Shown one piece after another: positions 10,469 through 22,168 of a stretch of DNA of 64,000 nt. The stretch comes from Laburnicola sp. R22_1 (Eukaryota > Ascomycota > Dothideomycetes > Pleosporales > Didymosphaeriaceae), in assembly GCA_014281115.1 (NCBI GenBank), contig JACONQ010000019.1, forward strand, positions 1,364,001-1,428,000, given 5' to 3'. The translations under genes were made by a program, and so were the position numbers. The stretch's first letter is position 1. Each line of letters begins with the position of its first letter. The notes under the pieces are model-generated. The model made no database searches and had not been told where the DNA came from. It saw only the letters and a program-made list of their open reading frames with translations.

Positions 10469-12800
10469 GCGATGTTTCTTTTTCTAAAGAATCTATATAG
10501 AGTTATAACTATAGAAGTAGTATAAGCAATAGAATACTTAACTATAGTTTAGTTATTATACTTATAACTTAGTAGTAGTGTAATTATAGTTTACTATATA
10601 TATAGTGTATAAGTCTTTTATAATATTAGCACTATCTAGTACACTAAATCTTTACTTTAACACATAACACTATATTTTTTAAATCTAATTCTTTATCTAT
10701 TATATCTAGCGACGTAATAACTACTTTCTAGAATAACCTATATACTATATATAGATATTATATAATCTATATATATAACTAGGTTATGTAACTAAATCCT
10801 TCTATAAAAGCAGCCCTCTAAGGGGGGAGAGTAGTCCTCTAAGGGGGGCTGCTATAGAGCTATACTACAGGCTAATATATATATAATTACCTAAGGTACA
10901 GCTACACTACAGCCTAAAGGATAGCTATATCCCTACGCCTTATAGGCTATACTATAGGCTATACTATAGCCCGTACTACGATATGTTAGAAGCGCTGGCT
11001 TTAGCTACTAAGAGTGAAAAACGCGTGTAATTAGTTAAAGTGAGGGGGGAAGTGCACTGTGACATAGTAAGCATCGCTACTTTAATAACCGAGATATAGC
11101 GATGCCTTGGCAGCTGTATTTATTTTTAAAATGCGTAGCCAAATAATAACCTAATATTAGTGTAATCTTACCTTAGATAACGTAGATATTAGGAGTAAAA
11201 TTATCGTAAACCTTTTGTACACGGTACAAGACTATAATGGGAAGAAGTAGGTATACTAAAAACGCATTAAAAAAAGGTAAAGCTAGGTAATATAGATATA
11301 ATTTAAAGATTTTTGTCTAGTATACACTGTGCCCCACGGAATAGAGGCAGCATTACTAGTTAGTAAGAGATCTATATAAAGGAAGGAAAGTATACTATAG
11401 TTAAAATAGGCATTAATAATATACGAGACTTACTTGCAATATAGTAAGCCTATAATTCTCTATTTGTTTTCCTTTCCATAGATAGTACACTTCTATAAGC
11501 TTATAAATCTCATAATTTATAAAGGAATAAGTTAACTATAAATAGATATAAATAAAAAACCTTCCATTAAGGCACAATATAGTTTAATTTTTTGTTATTC
11601 TAGAAGTCTCCATAATATTAGATGTGTAGCACTCGCGTAGCCACCTATTAATTATAGCCTTTGCAATCTTACTAGCCATCTCATTATTACCTATAGTCCT
11701 TTAATAAAAAAGAATAGTTTTTTCTTTTTATGCTGTTAAAAGTAATCTTTTCTTTAAGTTTACTAATAATTCAAACGCAACTCGTTATATTAGCCTTAGA
11801 ATATAGCAACACGTAAGAGCTAAAATAAAATATGCGAAATTCTATATGCTTGTCTAGCATAGTATTCCGCTCTAGGCTAGGGCGATTAGTAGCCCATAGG
11901 ATCTAGTTCTAGTCTTACTATTTATATAGATTAGTGTAGTAAGGGACGATAGGTAATAACTAGTAGAATAAATGCTACATACCTAGGGTAAGAGAAGAAG
12001 CGGGGAATTTAAACTGTTTACTATCCTAGCTACTATTAACTATTAGAATCGTTAAGAAGCCTAGAAATAGCCACAGCATAGACTTGCCTAATCGCGGCGT
12101 ATAATATTTTTAGAAACCCCTATACGTATTATAGCATTTGTAAGTATTGATTTCTAGCCGCTAATTAGCTAAAAGTACTAATTTACCTAAAAAAATATCT
12201 ATTATAGAGGAGTTAACACTATATATATAACAGAGATTACTATTAAATAATATCTAAGAATGTATATATATCTATGAGTGATAATACTAAGGCTAACTAG
12301 CTGCTCCTGCATATAAATGGGTGCCAAGCGTGGTTACCTAATAGTTACTACTAACGTGACTATATACTGTACTATAGAGTCTTGCTTATAACAGGTGTTG
12401 TAACAGTATATTAGTATCTAATTAGAACTATTTCCGAATATTCTAGTTCTACCTTCATAACCAAATCTGGAAATTAAGCAACTCCTAGTACACAACCTTC
12501 AGATACTCATGGATTGACTCCTGCGACAGATGAGAATATGATGTAGCCCTAGTTTAAGCGATAGCTTATTTAATAAGATTAGCGTTGCGTGTGCAATGCA
12601 AGGGTATAGCAGCAAAGTAGCTAGTTAGCTACGTAGAGGAAAGCCATATAATAAGTAGATGGCAAGGTGCTAATACCCTCACGTGACCTATAACATATAT
12701 GCATGTAAGTTTCGGCGCCGACCCAAGACATATAGTTTTTCTTCTGCCTAGACGCTGCAAACCTTATAAAGCCGGTGAACCAATATCTCTTTACAATCTT
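10469..12800. other. AT-rich non-coding stretch and transition to normal GC
   Basis: No gene was recognised. A short direct repeat (CCTCTAAGGGGGG, twice) lies at about 10811-10850. At about 11249-11285 is a fragment of the inner TIR described for 9342-10468. The TpA-rich composition gives way to balanced GC between about 12,450 and 12,800, which marks the edge of the AT-rich block. Confidence 0.6.
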
Positions 12801-13038
12801 TAAACTCCATACAAACCTACGATTGCCATGACCGCGGAGTCCGTGGCTGCTTCCAGGCCAGACGTGTTATATCGCAGCTATCGACATTGATAAGGTCACG
12901 ACTGGGCGCATCGCAAGGCGACGAACGAAGGATGGATACGCTTGTGTGTGTACACCGGTCACAGGTCGTTGCGTTGGGTGACAGTTCCAAGGTTGGATGT
13001 TTAATTGGGCACCTTCCTTGCCTCGGCACTGACATGTA

Positions 13039-15163
13039 CCATGGGTGCGGGGTCAATGCGCGCCGAGCCTCAATGCGCGCTCAACACCAAACCAGCTCAG
13101 CTAAACTTGAAGCTGCAGAGCTCCCTACAATTGCTATTATTATAAGAATTTCTGGTGATGAGGTCTATGAATCTTAATAATTAATTATAGCTATAAAAAT
13201 CTACTCGGAGTTCTAATATTCCGGCCCCGGCGCGACTGAGGCTGTAGAGGCTGTGATGCAGCACCTGAGGCCTCAGCAGCATCTATAGCCTTATTAATAA
13301 GCTTTTTTTCCCTTATGCCCTGCTTAGGTAGCCTTAATGCCTTTTTGCTACCTTTCTTAGCTATTTTTATACGATTCTTGTAGTGTTGCTGAGCCCTGCG
13401 AGCCTGCTGCTTCTGGGCTCGCTCAGCTGCCTGATCCGCCTTTGCCTTCGCTCGAGCTGCCTAAGCCTCAGCCCTCGCAACGCGCTTCTCTTGGAGTAGT
13501 CTAGCCTTCAGCTGCTAGCTAGCCCTCCGAGCCTCAGCTGCCTCAGTTTTTTGGAGTACTAGCTGCTCTGCCTCGGCCTCTTTTTGCTGTAGACGATCAC
13601 GTGCCTCCTGCACCTTCCTTGGGGACCAGAAAACAGCACCCCCTGAGTACTCAGTAGGCTGGTTATCCAGCAAAGGCTTGCCACGCTTCCTACGCCTCTT
13701 CTTATTGCCTAGTGCTGCTCTTAGTCCCTCATTTTCATGCTGTAGTAGCTGTTTTTGTACGGCAATTGAGTGCACTGTTCGGCTCAGCTTCTTTGCCTTA
13801 TTACTATTCCCTATATCTACTGCAGCCTTTAGGAGCCGGTCGATTTTCCTCCAGTCAGACGCGCTGAGTACTGAGGTTGAGCTTTCTCTTGATTCCCGCT
13901 CGGGTAGGCTGGTCTTAGTGAATCTCTTGAGTATAACCTCTGGGTTGAGTGGTGATATGCTAGTAGCCTCAAAGGCCTTAATAATCAATGGCTTCCTGAA
14001 CGAGCTACCCCAAGCCCTCCAGAATAGGCTAAAGAAGTCTCTTTTTGCGATTGACGATAGTCCCTGGCACCTGTGTAGGAAGGCTGAGAGCTCAGCTGAG
14101 TAGGCAGTGGAGAGAGGCTTAAACATAACAACGTCGAGCGGCTGTAGCGTATGCGTCGAATGAGGCGGAAATATAGCTAGGAGTATCCTATTCCGGTCAC
14201 AGTAATTTATAAAATCCATAGTAAGGTGGGATCCATGGCCGTCAAGGATAAGTAGTCGGTAGGAGCGTCCAGCTTTCTCCTTAGTACAGCGATCGAACAC
14301 CTGCTTAAGCCACGCGAGGCCTATCTCGTTATTTGTCCAGCCAGAAGGCGATGAGGTGATAAAGGCTGAGTGTTCCTGAGGGTTGATTTCTTCAACCCAG
14401 CTTGATTGTAGGCTACCTGAGGCAGCCTGATAGATGAGGGCTGGATCTAGAGCCGATCCGTCGGCGCATATGCAGGCTAGGAGCGAAATCCACTCACGGC
14501 TACCATCCTGAATAGCCTGCCTCACCTCCTTGCTCTCGTACAGCTGCCTACTAAAGATCCGCTTTGAGCGAGTAGTAATGCCTAGTAGGATGCCTTTTTC
14601 GTCCATATTGTACGTGTGCTGAGGCTCGATATCGTATTGGCTAATTTTCTGCTGTAGTAGGTCGAAATATAGGCTGTACTTTGTCTCTGAGTCGGCTTTG
14701 TGGCGATTGCTGTCCATTCCAGCTGTCCATCTTGAAACTAGATCAATGCTGTGTCGCTTGACGAACTGATCAACCTAGTACATGCTAACGCTCGTTTTGG
14801 CTATATAGGCTGCAAAGTTCTGGATCATTTGCCGTGTAGGTGGTAGGCCTCGCTGAGTGAGTTTTTTGATATAGCGTATAAGCTCCTGCTCCTGTTGAGG
14901 GCGAAGTTTTCGTCGGTTGATTCCCTCAGCTGTACGCGACTGCGTTACAGCCTGGTGTCTCCGGGTGAGCGTAGAGCGTACAACGCTATGCTCCTTCGCA
15001 ATTTTTGTATAGTTGATAGAGTCTCCAGGTTCTTGCGATTGTATCGCTTCAAGCGCAGCCTCAATTGACCCCATATTGGTAGCGATAGGTGGTGTTGAAG
15101 CTTGAGGTGTTTTCGTGTTGAGCGCGCATTGAGGCTCGGCGCGCATTGACCCCGCACCCATGG
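13039..15163 (-). mobile_element. pogo-type (Tc1/mariner superfamily) DNA transposon with perfect 49-bp TIRs
   Basis: The termini 13039-13087 and 15115-15163 are exact inverted repeats of 49 bp, beginning CCATGGGTGCGGGGTCAATG and containing an internal doubled CAATGCGCGC. Each end is flanked by TA (13037-13038 and 15164-15165), the target duplication of Tc1/mariner elements. The element is 2125 bp and encodes one transposase on the minus strand. Perfect TIRs and normal GC indicate recent insertion. The flanking DNA on both sides contains no gene I can recognise. Confidence 0.95.
13191..15161 (-). pseudogene. pogo-like transposase interrupted by three in-frame TAG stops
   Basis: One minus-strand frame runs from 15161 (more likely start ATG 15074, MGSIEAALEAIQ) to TAG at 13191. 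It would encode about 627-656 residues but for TAG codons at 14775-14777, 13515-13517 and 13461-13463. The order is a Psq-type helix-turn-helix (after MGSIEAALEAIQ), a CENP-B/Tc5-type second HTH (KLRPQQEQELIRYIKK), then the DDE_1 domain with catalytic Asp in YNMDEKG, LLILDGHGSH and HTLQPLDVV; the last two are separated by 35 residues (DD35D). The tail is basic and Ala/Gln-rich, ending RRGRNIRTPSRFL. Two of the stops sit where CAG (Gln) fits the local repeat pattern; the first could be CAG or TGG. All fit CpA-to-TpA or C-to-T transitions, so light RIP is the likely cause. The copy should not make full-length enzyme. Confidence 0.9.
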
Positions 15164-15165
15164 TA

Positions 15166-16093
15166 TGGTGTCGGCAAAACTTTTGACCGCATCACCGTTG
15201 CACGATGGCCTTGGCTACATAACCTTGGAAACCAACCTCTCCATTTCGACATCCTCCGAAAGTGCTCTTGGTATCTGAATGGTATGGAAACATACAGTCA
15301 AAGATAGCCCGGCGACCCGCCATCGCAGAAAAATCCGCCTTTGGTGACGAGCGGCTCAAAGACCGATCCATCCATACAAGAGCGTGCAATTCGTGCGTGG
15401 TCCTGTCTTCGCATGCACGGCACGGCTGGCGGTGAAACTCGGCACCTCCACGTGGTACCTATGAGGTAACGTCCGGGGATACCTACCTTGGTATAGCGGA
15501 ACAGCGGAATCCTACAATATGCTTGGCGAGAGATTTCTTTTCGAAGCGACCCCAGCTGTTCTCTGACATAATAGGGAGACTTTTGGCATGAGCTAAAGGG
15601 CGGAGACTGCCAACCTTTTTCTGGGGATGGCACGAGAACGATGCGGAGTTAATACCTCGATGCAACCAAGGCTCAGATGTTCAAGTCTGCGCTAGTCTCA
15701 GTTTGGGAACCTCGCAAGGATATACAGTACTGTATTGCGGGGGATTTTCGGCATGTTCAATTAACCCAGGCCCCAATTATACCTATGTCATCAGCACAAT
15801 ACTTCGATGTGTACTAATTCATTGTATGGGTAGCGCGTTTCCAGCCGGCGGCACGTACCCTGGTTGGAGCTTTACAACTTCGACCGCATTCCGGTTTACA
15901 ACCATGGAGCCTGGCATTGTCCTATGTAAGAACTGCGGGACACGATGCTGGCGCTACGGGAGAACTCTTCCATCGTCGGTCTAACGTCCAAATGTGACAT
16001 CTTGGCCGACCCGAGCTATGACACTTAAACGACTCTCGAGTCCCTACATATACTGCGTCTCTTGCCGGGCCACTGCCACACCCCACTCGTCAA
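15166..16093. other. intergenic DNA between the transposon and the GH92 gene
   Basis: GC content is normal. Several overlapping ORFs of 60-110 codons exist on both strands, but none resembles a known family and none shows a convincing start with splice sites. It could contain decayed coding sequence, together with 12,800-13,036 on the other side of the transposon. The promoter of the GH92 gene should lie at its right end. Confidence 0.4.
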
Positions 16094-16111
16094 TTGCAGG
16101 TCTACATGAAT

Positions 16112-18720
16112 ATGCGGGTAGCTTTCGTGCTTAGCTTGGGCATTCCCCTCTGCGCAAGCGCGACGGATTACACCCGATACGTGAACCTATTCATTGGGAC
16201 GGAGGGTCCAAAGCCGGGGAGTGCATTTAGTAGTGGCAATGTGTTCCCTGGGGCGGCAATTCCTTTTGGCGCTGCCAAAGTGGGAATCGACACGACGAGG
16301 TACGAACCCTTCAGCAGGCCTGTGTGTGAACTTGGACGCGTGGAATGCTAATTTCTCAGATGGGACACTTCCTTCGCTGCCAACGCAGGTTACACGCCGG
16401 ACGGGAACGTCACTGCCATAACCATGCTCCACGTGAGTGGAACTGGCGGCGCGCCTACGTACGGCCTCGTTCCTCAAATGCCGCTCACGAGCCTGGAGGG
16501 TGTAAATCTGATGGACAATATGACCTACATGCAACCACGAACGAAGCCGGATGAAGCCAGTGTGGGATACTACAAGACGAGTCTAGAAAACGGTGTTGTG
16601 GCTGAGATGAGTGCAAGCCAACATGCTGGCATCATGCGATATCAGTATCCCTTGGGCCAGGAAAAGCACCTTTTGGTTGATCTCAGTCATTTCCTGCCCT
16701 CCAAAGGAAAGCGTGAACAATGGTACAGCAATGGGTTTTTGGAGAGATCGGAAGATGGAAGTCGGTATTCGGGCTACGGAGTCTGGAGGGAAGGTTGGAC
16801 TGGAGGTTTGATTACATGGTTCCAACCTTTTATGATGTTTGTTGACTTTCCGAATAGGCGGCGACTATCGCATATATTTCTGCGGCCAGTTCGATACCAC
16901 CCCCTCGATGGCGCAGTTCTTCTCCGGCCCTCCGACTGATCCGTACTGGCCAAATGCGACATTCACTTCTACTACCTTCACGAACTCAACCTCTATTCGT
17001 GGCGGAATCACCGGATACCAGTACGCAGATCGCATCGGCGCGCTTTTTCAATTTCCACCCGACGCTACCAATGTCATTTCCAAAGTAGGCATATCGTGGA
17101 TATCGGCAGAAAAAGCCTGTCAATTTATCAACGACGAAATCCCACACTGGGACATCACCAAGACCGTATCTCAGGCCCAAGAAACTTGGAACGCGGAAGT
17201 CTTGTCGAAAATTGAGATAAAATCCCAGAATGAGACCGAGTTGGAAATGTTCTATACAGCACTGTACCACGGCCATCTGCTTCCTACGGACCGGACGGGC
17301 GAGAATCCCTACTGGGAGTCAGACGAGCCGTATTACGATGACTTCTATACGCTTTGGGACACATTCCGCTGTCTGCATAGCTTGCATACACTTATTGTGC
17401 CAGAACGGCAGGAAGGTTTTATAAGAGCCATGATTGATATCTGGCGGCACGAGCGGTTCATGCCCGAAGGTCGAAGCCACAATCACAATGGCAGAGTGCA
17501 GGGAGGGTCAAACTCGGACAATGTGCTTGCTGATGCCTATGTCAAGGGACTCCGTGGCGGTATTAATTGGAAAGATGGGTATGCGGCTATGAAGACAAAC
17601 GCGGAGGTGGTACCCTACAACAACTTCGATTTCGAGGACCCGACGGGGAGCACAAAGGAGGGACGCGGTGCATTAGAAGATTGGCTGATGTATGGATTTG
17701 TGACGCCCAAGTTTGGGCGTAGTTTGAGTAAGACGGTAGAGTATGCGCTGAATGACTTTTCGCTGTCGCAGGTGGCGAGGGGTGAGGCACCGGAGGACGT
17801 GGCGCGGTACCTGAACAGATCAAGGCAAGTTGACAAAGCAAGAGTGACCCTGTGGCGATATGACTGACCTGAAAAATGTAGTGGCTGGCAAAAACTTTGG
17901 GATGTCAATACAAAGTCTCTCAACTTCACTGGCTTCCTTGCACCCACCTATGCTAATGGCACGGTCCAGCCATACAACCCTTTGTCTTGCGGTGTATGCG
18001 ACTGGCTAGCTATCGCGTACGAAGGCGTCCCATGGGAGTACAGTTGGACCATTCCCTTCGACATGCGCACTTTGATAACCCGTGAGCAACCCCAAGCCAT
18101 CGATTCCATTCCCAAGACACTCGCTAACTTCATCTCCAACTATAGTCATGGGTGGTCCCAGTGCAGCTGAAGCCCGTCTAGACGCCATGTTTATCCCCGG
18201 TCTATCCGCATCCGACGCCGGAGGCAACAGCGCAGGAACCATGATATACAACCCCGGCAACGAGCCCAGTTTCCAAACTCCGTTCCTGTACAACTACTTT
18301 CCAAGACGACAATGGAAGAGCGTCATGAGAGCGAGGCAAATAGCCGACGAGTTCTACGGTAACGATCGGTCGGGCTTACCTGGCAATGACGACGCGGGTG
18401 CGCTCAGTAGTTGGCTGGTCTGGAACTGGTTGGGCCTTTATCCAGTCGTGACGCAGCCCGTGTACTTGCTGCTGGCTCCAAGGTTCGACGATATTAGTGT
18501 TAAATTGGCTGGTGGGACGCTGAGGATTACAGCGGATCGGCAGGGTGGACTGGGTCATTATGTGCAGAGTGTCAAGGTGAATGGTGTGCAGTGGGACAAG
18601 AGCTGGGTTTCTCATGAGGATCTCGTCAAGGGAGAGGGCGGGTTGATTGAATTTGTCCTATGTGAGGAGCCTGTTGAGTGGGATGTTGGGGAGGTACCGC
18701 CGAGTCCTGGGCATATTTGA
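16112..18720 (+). CDS. secreted GH92 alpha-1,2-mannosidase
   Basis: Five exons: 16112-16299, 16360-16805, 16858-17824, 17882-18081, 18146-18720; 791 residues (an upstream in-frame ATG at 16094 would add six). The N terminus MRVAFVLSLGIPLCASA is a signal peptide, so the enzyme is secreted or vesicular. The GH92 fold is complete: YVNLFIGTEG and PGAAIPFGAAKVG near the start, SGTGGAPTYG, GDYRIYFCGQFD, LYHGHLLPTDR, LWDTFRCLHSL, then the catalytic-domain signatures YEGVPWEYSW (conserved Glu) and GNDDAGALSSW (conserved Asp pair). Family members are calcium-dependent exo-mannosidases that invert configuration and trim mannose from N-glycans or mannans. Intron 3 (17825-17881) uses a GC donor (AG|GCAAGT); the only nearby GT would break the frame. 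The neighbouring regulator and transporter suggest a carbohydrate-use group. Confidence 0.93.
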
Positions 18721-19189
18721 GGAAGCTTGTTGCTGGGCGGGTACCTAGGCTGGAGCGAATCCCTTATAGTTAGGCAAGAAATGGATCTTCAACGGGCGAT
18801 TGAGGCACGTTCGATGAATCTTATCGCACGGTACATATGGCGGCTGCTGAGATCTGGTCAATTTCTCGTTCGCTCTGGTCTTTTGCGGTCTTGGACTGCC
18901 ACAAGATAATAGCCAGATCGTAAGCAGAACTTCACAACTGCTCATTTTCAAGCAATGAAGAACGAGAAGTGCGGAAGCAAAATCATTTGATATGTATTTT
19001 ACTGATTCAACGTATTGTTCGCGTAAACACTTTGTGAAGAAACTTTATCATGAATGCGCTAGTACCAACTAGGAAACGCCGTTCGCGTTTGGCCGCACGG
19101 CTGACGGCTTTGCGGCCTCGAAGACACCTACAACAACTGCACAACAGAGGCAGGCCTTATGGAAGGCGGTATATTAAATCCGTCTGTGT
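18721..19189. other. intergenic, GH92 3' end to regulator promoter
   Basis: No gene was recognised. An ORF continues upstream of the regulator start (from 19050) but is basic low-complexity sequence and is probably not translated. Confidence 0.5.
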
Positions 19190-21092
19190 ATGTCGCAGCC
19201 TCCTGTTCACGACCAGCCGCCCCCGGCAACCTCTGCGCCAGCCTCTGACCCGTCGCAAGCCGCGCCTCGTCCTGCGCGGTCAAAGAATGGCTGCAACGCG
19301 TGCAGGTATGTCAAAAAATCTATTCACCTATCACGCTCATCAAGACAGGAGGCGGAAAGTGCGGTGCAATGAGCAGCGGCCGCGTTGTTCTCACTGTGAA
19401 CGACTAAACTTGGATTGTACATGGCATCGGCCACCCCCGGCCCGTGGTACCACCATCCAACCAGCTCAACCATTCGTGACCAGTAGTCCAAATGTGCAGC
19501 ACCAATCCCCCACTCACAGTTCATTTCCGTTTGATGGATATGGCTTCGGTTTTGACTTCTCGGGGCCGCTGAGTTTGGGTACATGGGACGAAGCCATGCT
19601 TCTGAGTCCTAGTTCATGGCCCGCTGATGAGTCTTTCGCGGCGGTGATGACATACCCAGATCCTCAGTCGCAGTCTATTTATATTGCTACAAGCCCTCAT
19701 AGGTCCTTGGGTCCGCCTCTGGAAACCGCTTCGGATACAAGGAATAGGGTGCGTAAATTACCAGAGCGAGGGACAAACCCGTCCGGTTCAGCTTCAACCT
19801 CACCTCTCTCAGCCGAGGGTGCGCCCAATGGACACCTCGATGAAGATGTTCTCGTGAACACATTCCTTCAGATGCTCATGCCACCCATCCTCACACCGGT
19901 AGAAATTGGACCCAAGTGGGCATCAACGCGGGCCTTTTTCAGTACGATGGCAACAGAGTCTTCCCTTGTAAAAAGCGCTATTATAACTTTTGCTGCGATG
20001 CAGGTGCAGCGGAGTGGGCTCGGTGATGGCACCGTAAAAGCAGAGTGGAGGCCACTATACGACGACGCTACCAGACAACTATCAAGTCGCCTGGCGAAAG
20101 AACGTGTGAATGGAGAGGGTGACAATCCAGAGTCTGGTCTTAGACATATCCTCGCTGCCCTTTTCCTCCTTACGTATACTGACCTTCTCACGGAAACGCT
20201 ACCACGGGCCCACGCCAACCTCCGCGAGGCTTACACGCTCATCCAAAATGTCAAGAATGCCACTTTCTCTGCCCCGGAGCGCCGGCTCATCTCTTGGCTA
20301 CGTCTTCTGGATGCCCGCGCGGTATCCACAGCCGGTGGGGAAGGACTGTTCTTGGCCGATACAGACGAAACTCTCTTCGATGCATCACCTGCTGCCAACC
20401 CTGTGTCTGAGCCGGAAACACTGGATACCGAGATCGAGGAGATTCTCTTCGATGTATTGTATCATCCCGGTATCGTGTTCTACCAAAAAGTCCAGTCTTT
20501 TGTTGGGCGCATTACGCGCATCGATCCATGGCACCGCAGTCGCGGCACCGTCCAAGACGAGACGGAGGTGATGGCTGTCGCAGCGCAGATTTCAAAGGAC
20601 TTGCACGCGCTCTACGACCAAAGACCAGCACTGATGGATCATGCTGTTGCTGGGAACCTCACAGAGAGGCATCTGGCCAAGAACCTAGCTGGTGCACTCA
20701 CTCGAAGCTTTCGCACTTACCTTGCCAATTACTACGCATCATTTCTACATCTGCACCGCGTCGCATATGTACAATATCCTAAGACCAAAGACGTCGTTGA
20801 CGCCATCACAAACATCAAGCGGTTATCTCATCTGATGGAGCAGACGGACGAGTCCCTACCCGTCAACGTCTTGTGGCCGTTGCTCATGTGGGGCTGTGAA
20901 GAAGAGGATCTCGAAGAGCGAACATGGATCCTTGAAGCTATCCGTGGTCTCGAGAGCATTGCCACAAATGCCAAAGCCACAGCCGATTTGCTAGAAGAAG
21001 TACAGAGGAGACAGGACAAGGGCAAGAGGAGAGTGGACGTTCGTCTGGTCAGCCAGGAATGTTTTGCGACAAATCACTTTGCGATTGTATGA
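19190..21092 (+). CDS. Zn2Cys6 (binuclear zinc cluster) transcription factor
   Basis: Two exons, 19190-19305 and 19349-21092, encode 619 residues. The 43-nt intron splits the zinc cluster; splicing yields CNACRRRKVRC followed by CSHC and LNLDC, a complete C-x2-C-x6-C-x6-C-x2-C-x6-C Gal4-type cluster at about residues 36-63. Without splicing the cluster is broken, which supports the model. The start MSQPPVHDQPP gives a short Pro/Ala-rich leader before the cluster. A Ser/Pro-rich linker follows. The region from about residue 230 (LVNTFLQMLMPPI, then TESSLVKSAIITFAAMQ) to the C terminus is all-helical and resembles Fungal_trans_2. Such proteins bind CGG-containing sites in the nucleus. It lies between the GH92 gene and the aldolase/transporter pair and is the natural candidate for their regulator (inference). 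Confidence 0.9.
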
Positions 21093-21146
21093 TGGTTGCA
21101 TTCTGTCAACTATCTCTCACACATCAATTCAATCCGAAACAGCATC

Positions 21147-22168
21147 TCAAAGGGAGGCTTCCAGCTCATCAAGACCCGATACCTGATTGACCACCCATTT
21201 CCTCTTCTCCTCGTCCGTGTACCGCGGGTATGGCCGCCTGCAGTCCGCACTGGTCTCCGGATAACCTCTCTTATGCGCAACGACGTACTTCGTTCCGTTG
21301 ATACCGCCTTTCCCAAAGCCCCATTCAGTAACGGAGAGCTTCACCTGGAGCGCTGACGCTTCTGCGTGGCTGCCGGACTGGTAGAGGTTGTACATGTGTA
21401 GGCAAGCCTGAATTATCTGTTAGCGATTTTGCTCGATGCTGCACACAGCTCGGCACTTTCCTTTGGGTACAAGTTCGCAACACCAGTGATTGTCCCTACT
21501 CCGCCAACACTCAGGGCCGGAACGAGCCAGTCACTCTGACCAGCAAGCGCAACAAACTCAGACTTGCCGAACTCCGCATTGATCCTTGCTACCTTGGCGA
21601 TTCCGCCACACGTGAGCTTTACCGCGACGATGTTTTTGTGTTTTCCGAGGATATCCAGCATCTCCGAATTGAGGTCAAGACCGGCTACAACGTTAGGGAA
21701 GTTGTAAAGCACAATAGGGACTGGAGAGGCATCCGCGAGCTCCTGGAAGTACGCCACGATTGCGTCTTGGTTCATTGCGAAGTGGAAGTAGGACGGCACT
21801 AGAGCGAGGTAATATGACGCGCCGGCCTCCTTCGCCTCGATGGTTTGCTGTATCGCATCGCGTGTACATCCTGCTACACCTCCTATTGTGACAGGGAGAT
21901 CTCCGCGACCGAGACGCTGGGCGGTTTTACGGGCCTTCTGGACGAGCTGTGTCTTCTCGGATGATGAGAGCGTTGCGGCTTCGCCATTGGTGCCTGCGAT
22001 TACGATTCCATGCAGGCCATTTGAGACCAGAAACTCAAAGTGCTGTTCTTGAACATCCCAATCAATTTCTTGGTTGGTGTCATTCTTGAACCAGGTTAAT
22101 GAAGGGACGTGTATGCCTGGTGGGAAAGAGTAGGTTGCGGTGTTGTTTGTGCCGTTCGTGGAAGGCAT
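21147..22168 (-). CDS. DapA-family class I aldolase (dihydrodipicolinate synthase / 2-keto-3-deoxy sugar acid aldolase type)
   Basis: Transcribed from ATG 22168. The first exon carries the family signatures: GIVIAGTNGEAATLS (carboxylate-binding loop), IVLYNFPNVVAGLDL (catalytic Tyr) and IVAVKLTCGG (Schiff-base Lys), then VGGVGTITGVANLYPK. A second stretch from about 21407 to 21147 encodes the C-terminal helices (ACLHMYNLYQSGSHAEA to the stop). The two are in different frames. A CTAAC branch-like site and acceptor CAG at 21408-21410 suggest an intron, but no GT donor in the right phase was found, so the junction (about 21408-21480) is unresolved: a non-canonical donor, a frameshift or a sequence error. 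Family members cleave or form pyruvate C-C bonds; fungal homologues include L-threo-3-deoxyhexulosonate and 4-hydroxy-2-oxoglutarate aldolases. The substrate here cannot be read from sequence. It is divergent from the transporter gene. Confidence 0.8.

Noticed and set aside
12817..13177. Small ORFs on both strands at the left flank and left TIR of the pogo element
   Set aside because: The plus-strand ORF reads into the TIR and the minus-strand ORF has no family features; neither continues on the other side of the insertion.
15298..15633. 111-codon minus-strand ORF between the pogo element and the GH92 gene
   Set aside because: It overlaps two other ORFs, lacks a recognisable family and shows no supporting splice sites or conserved motifs.
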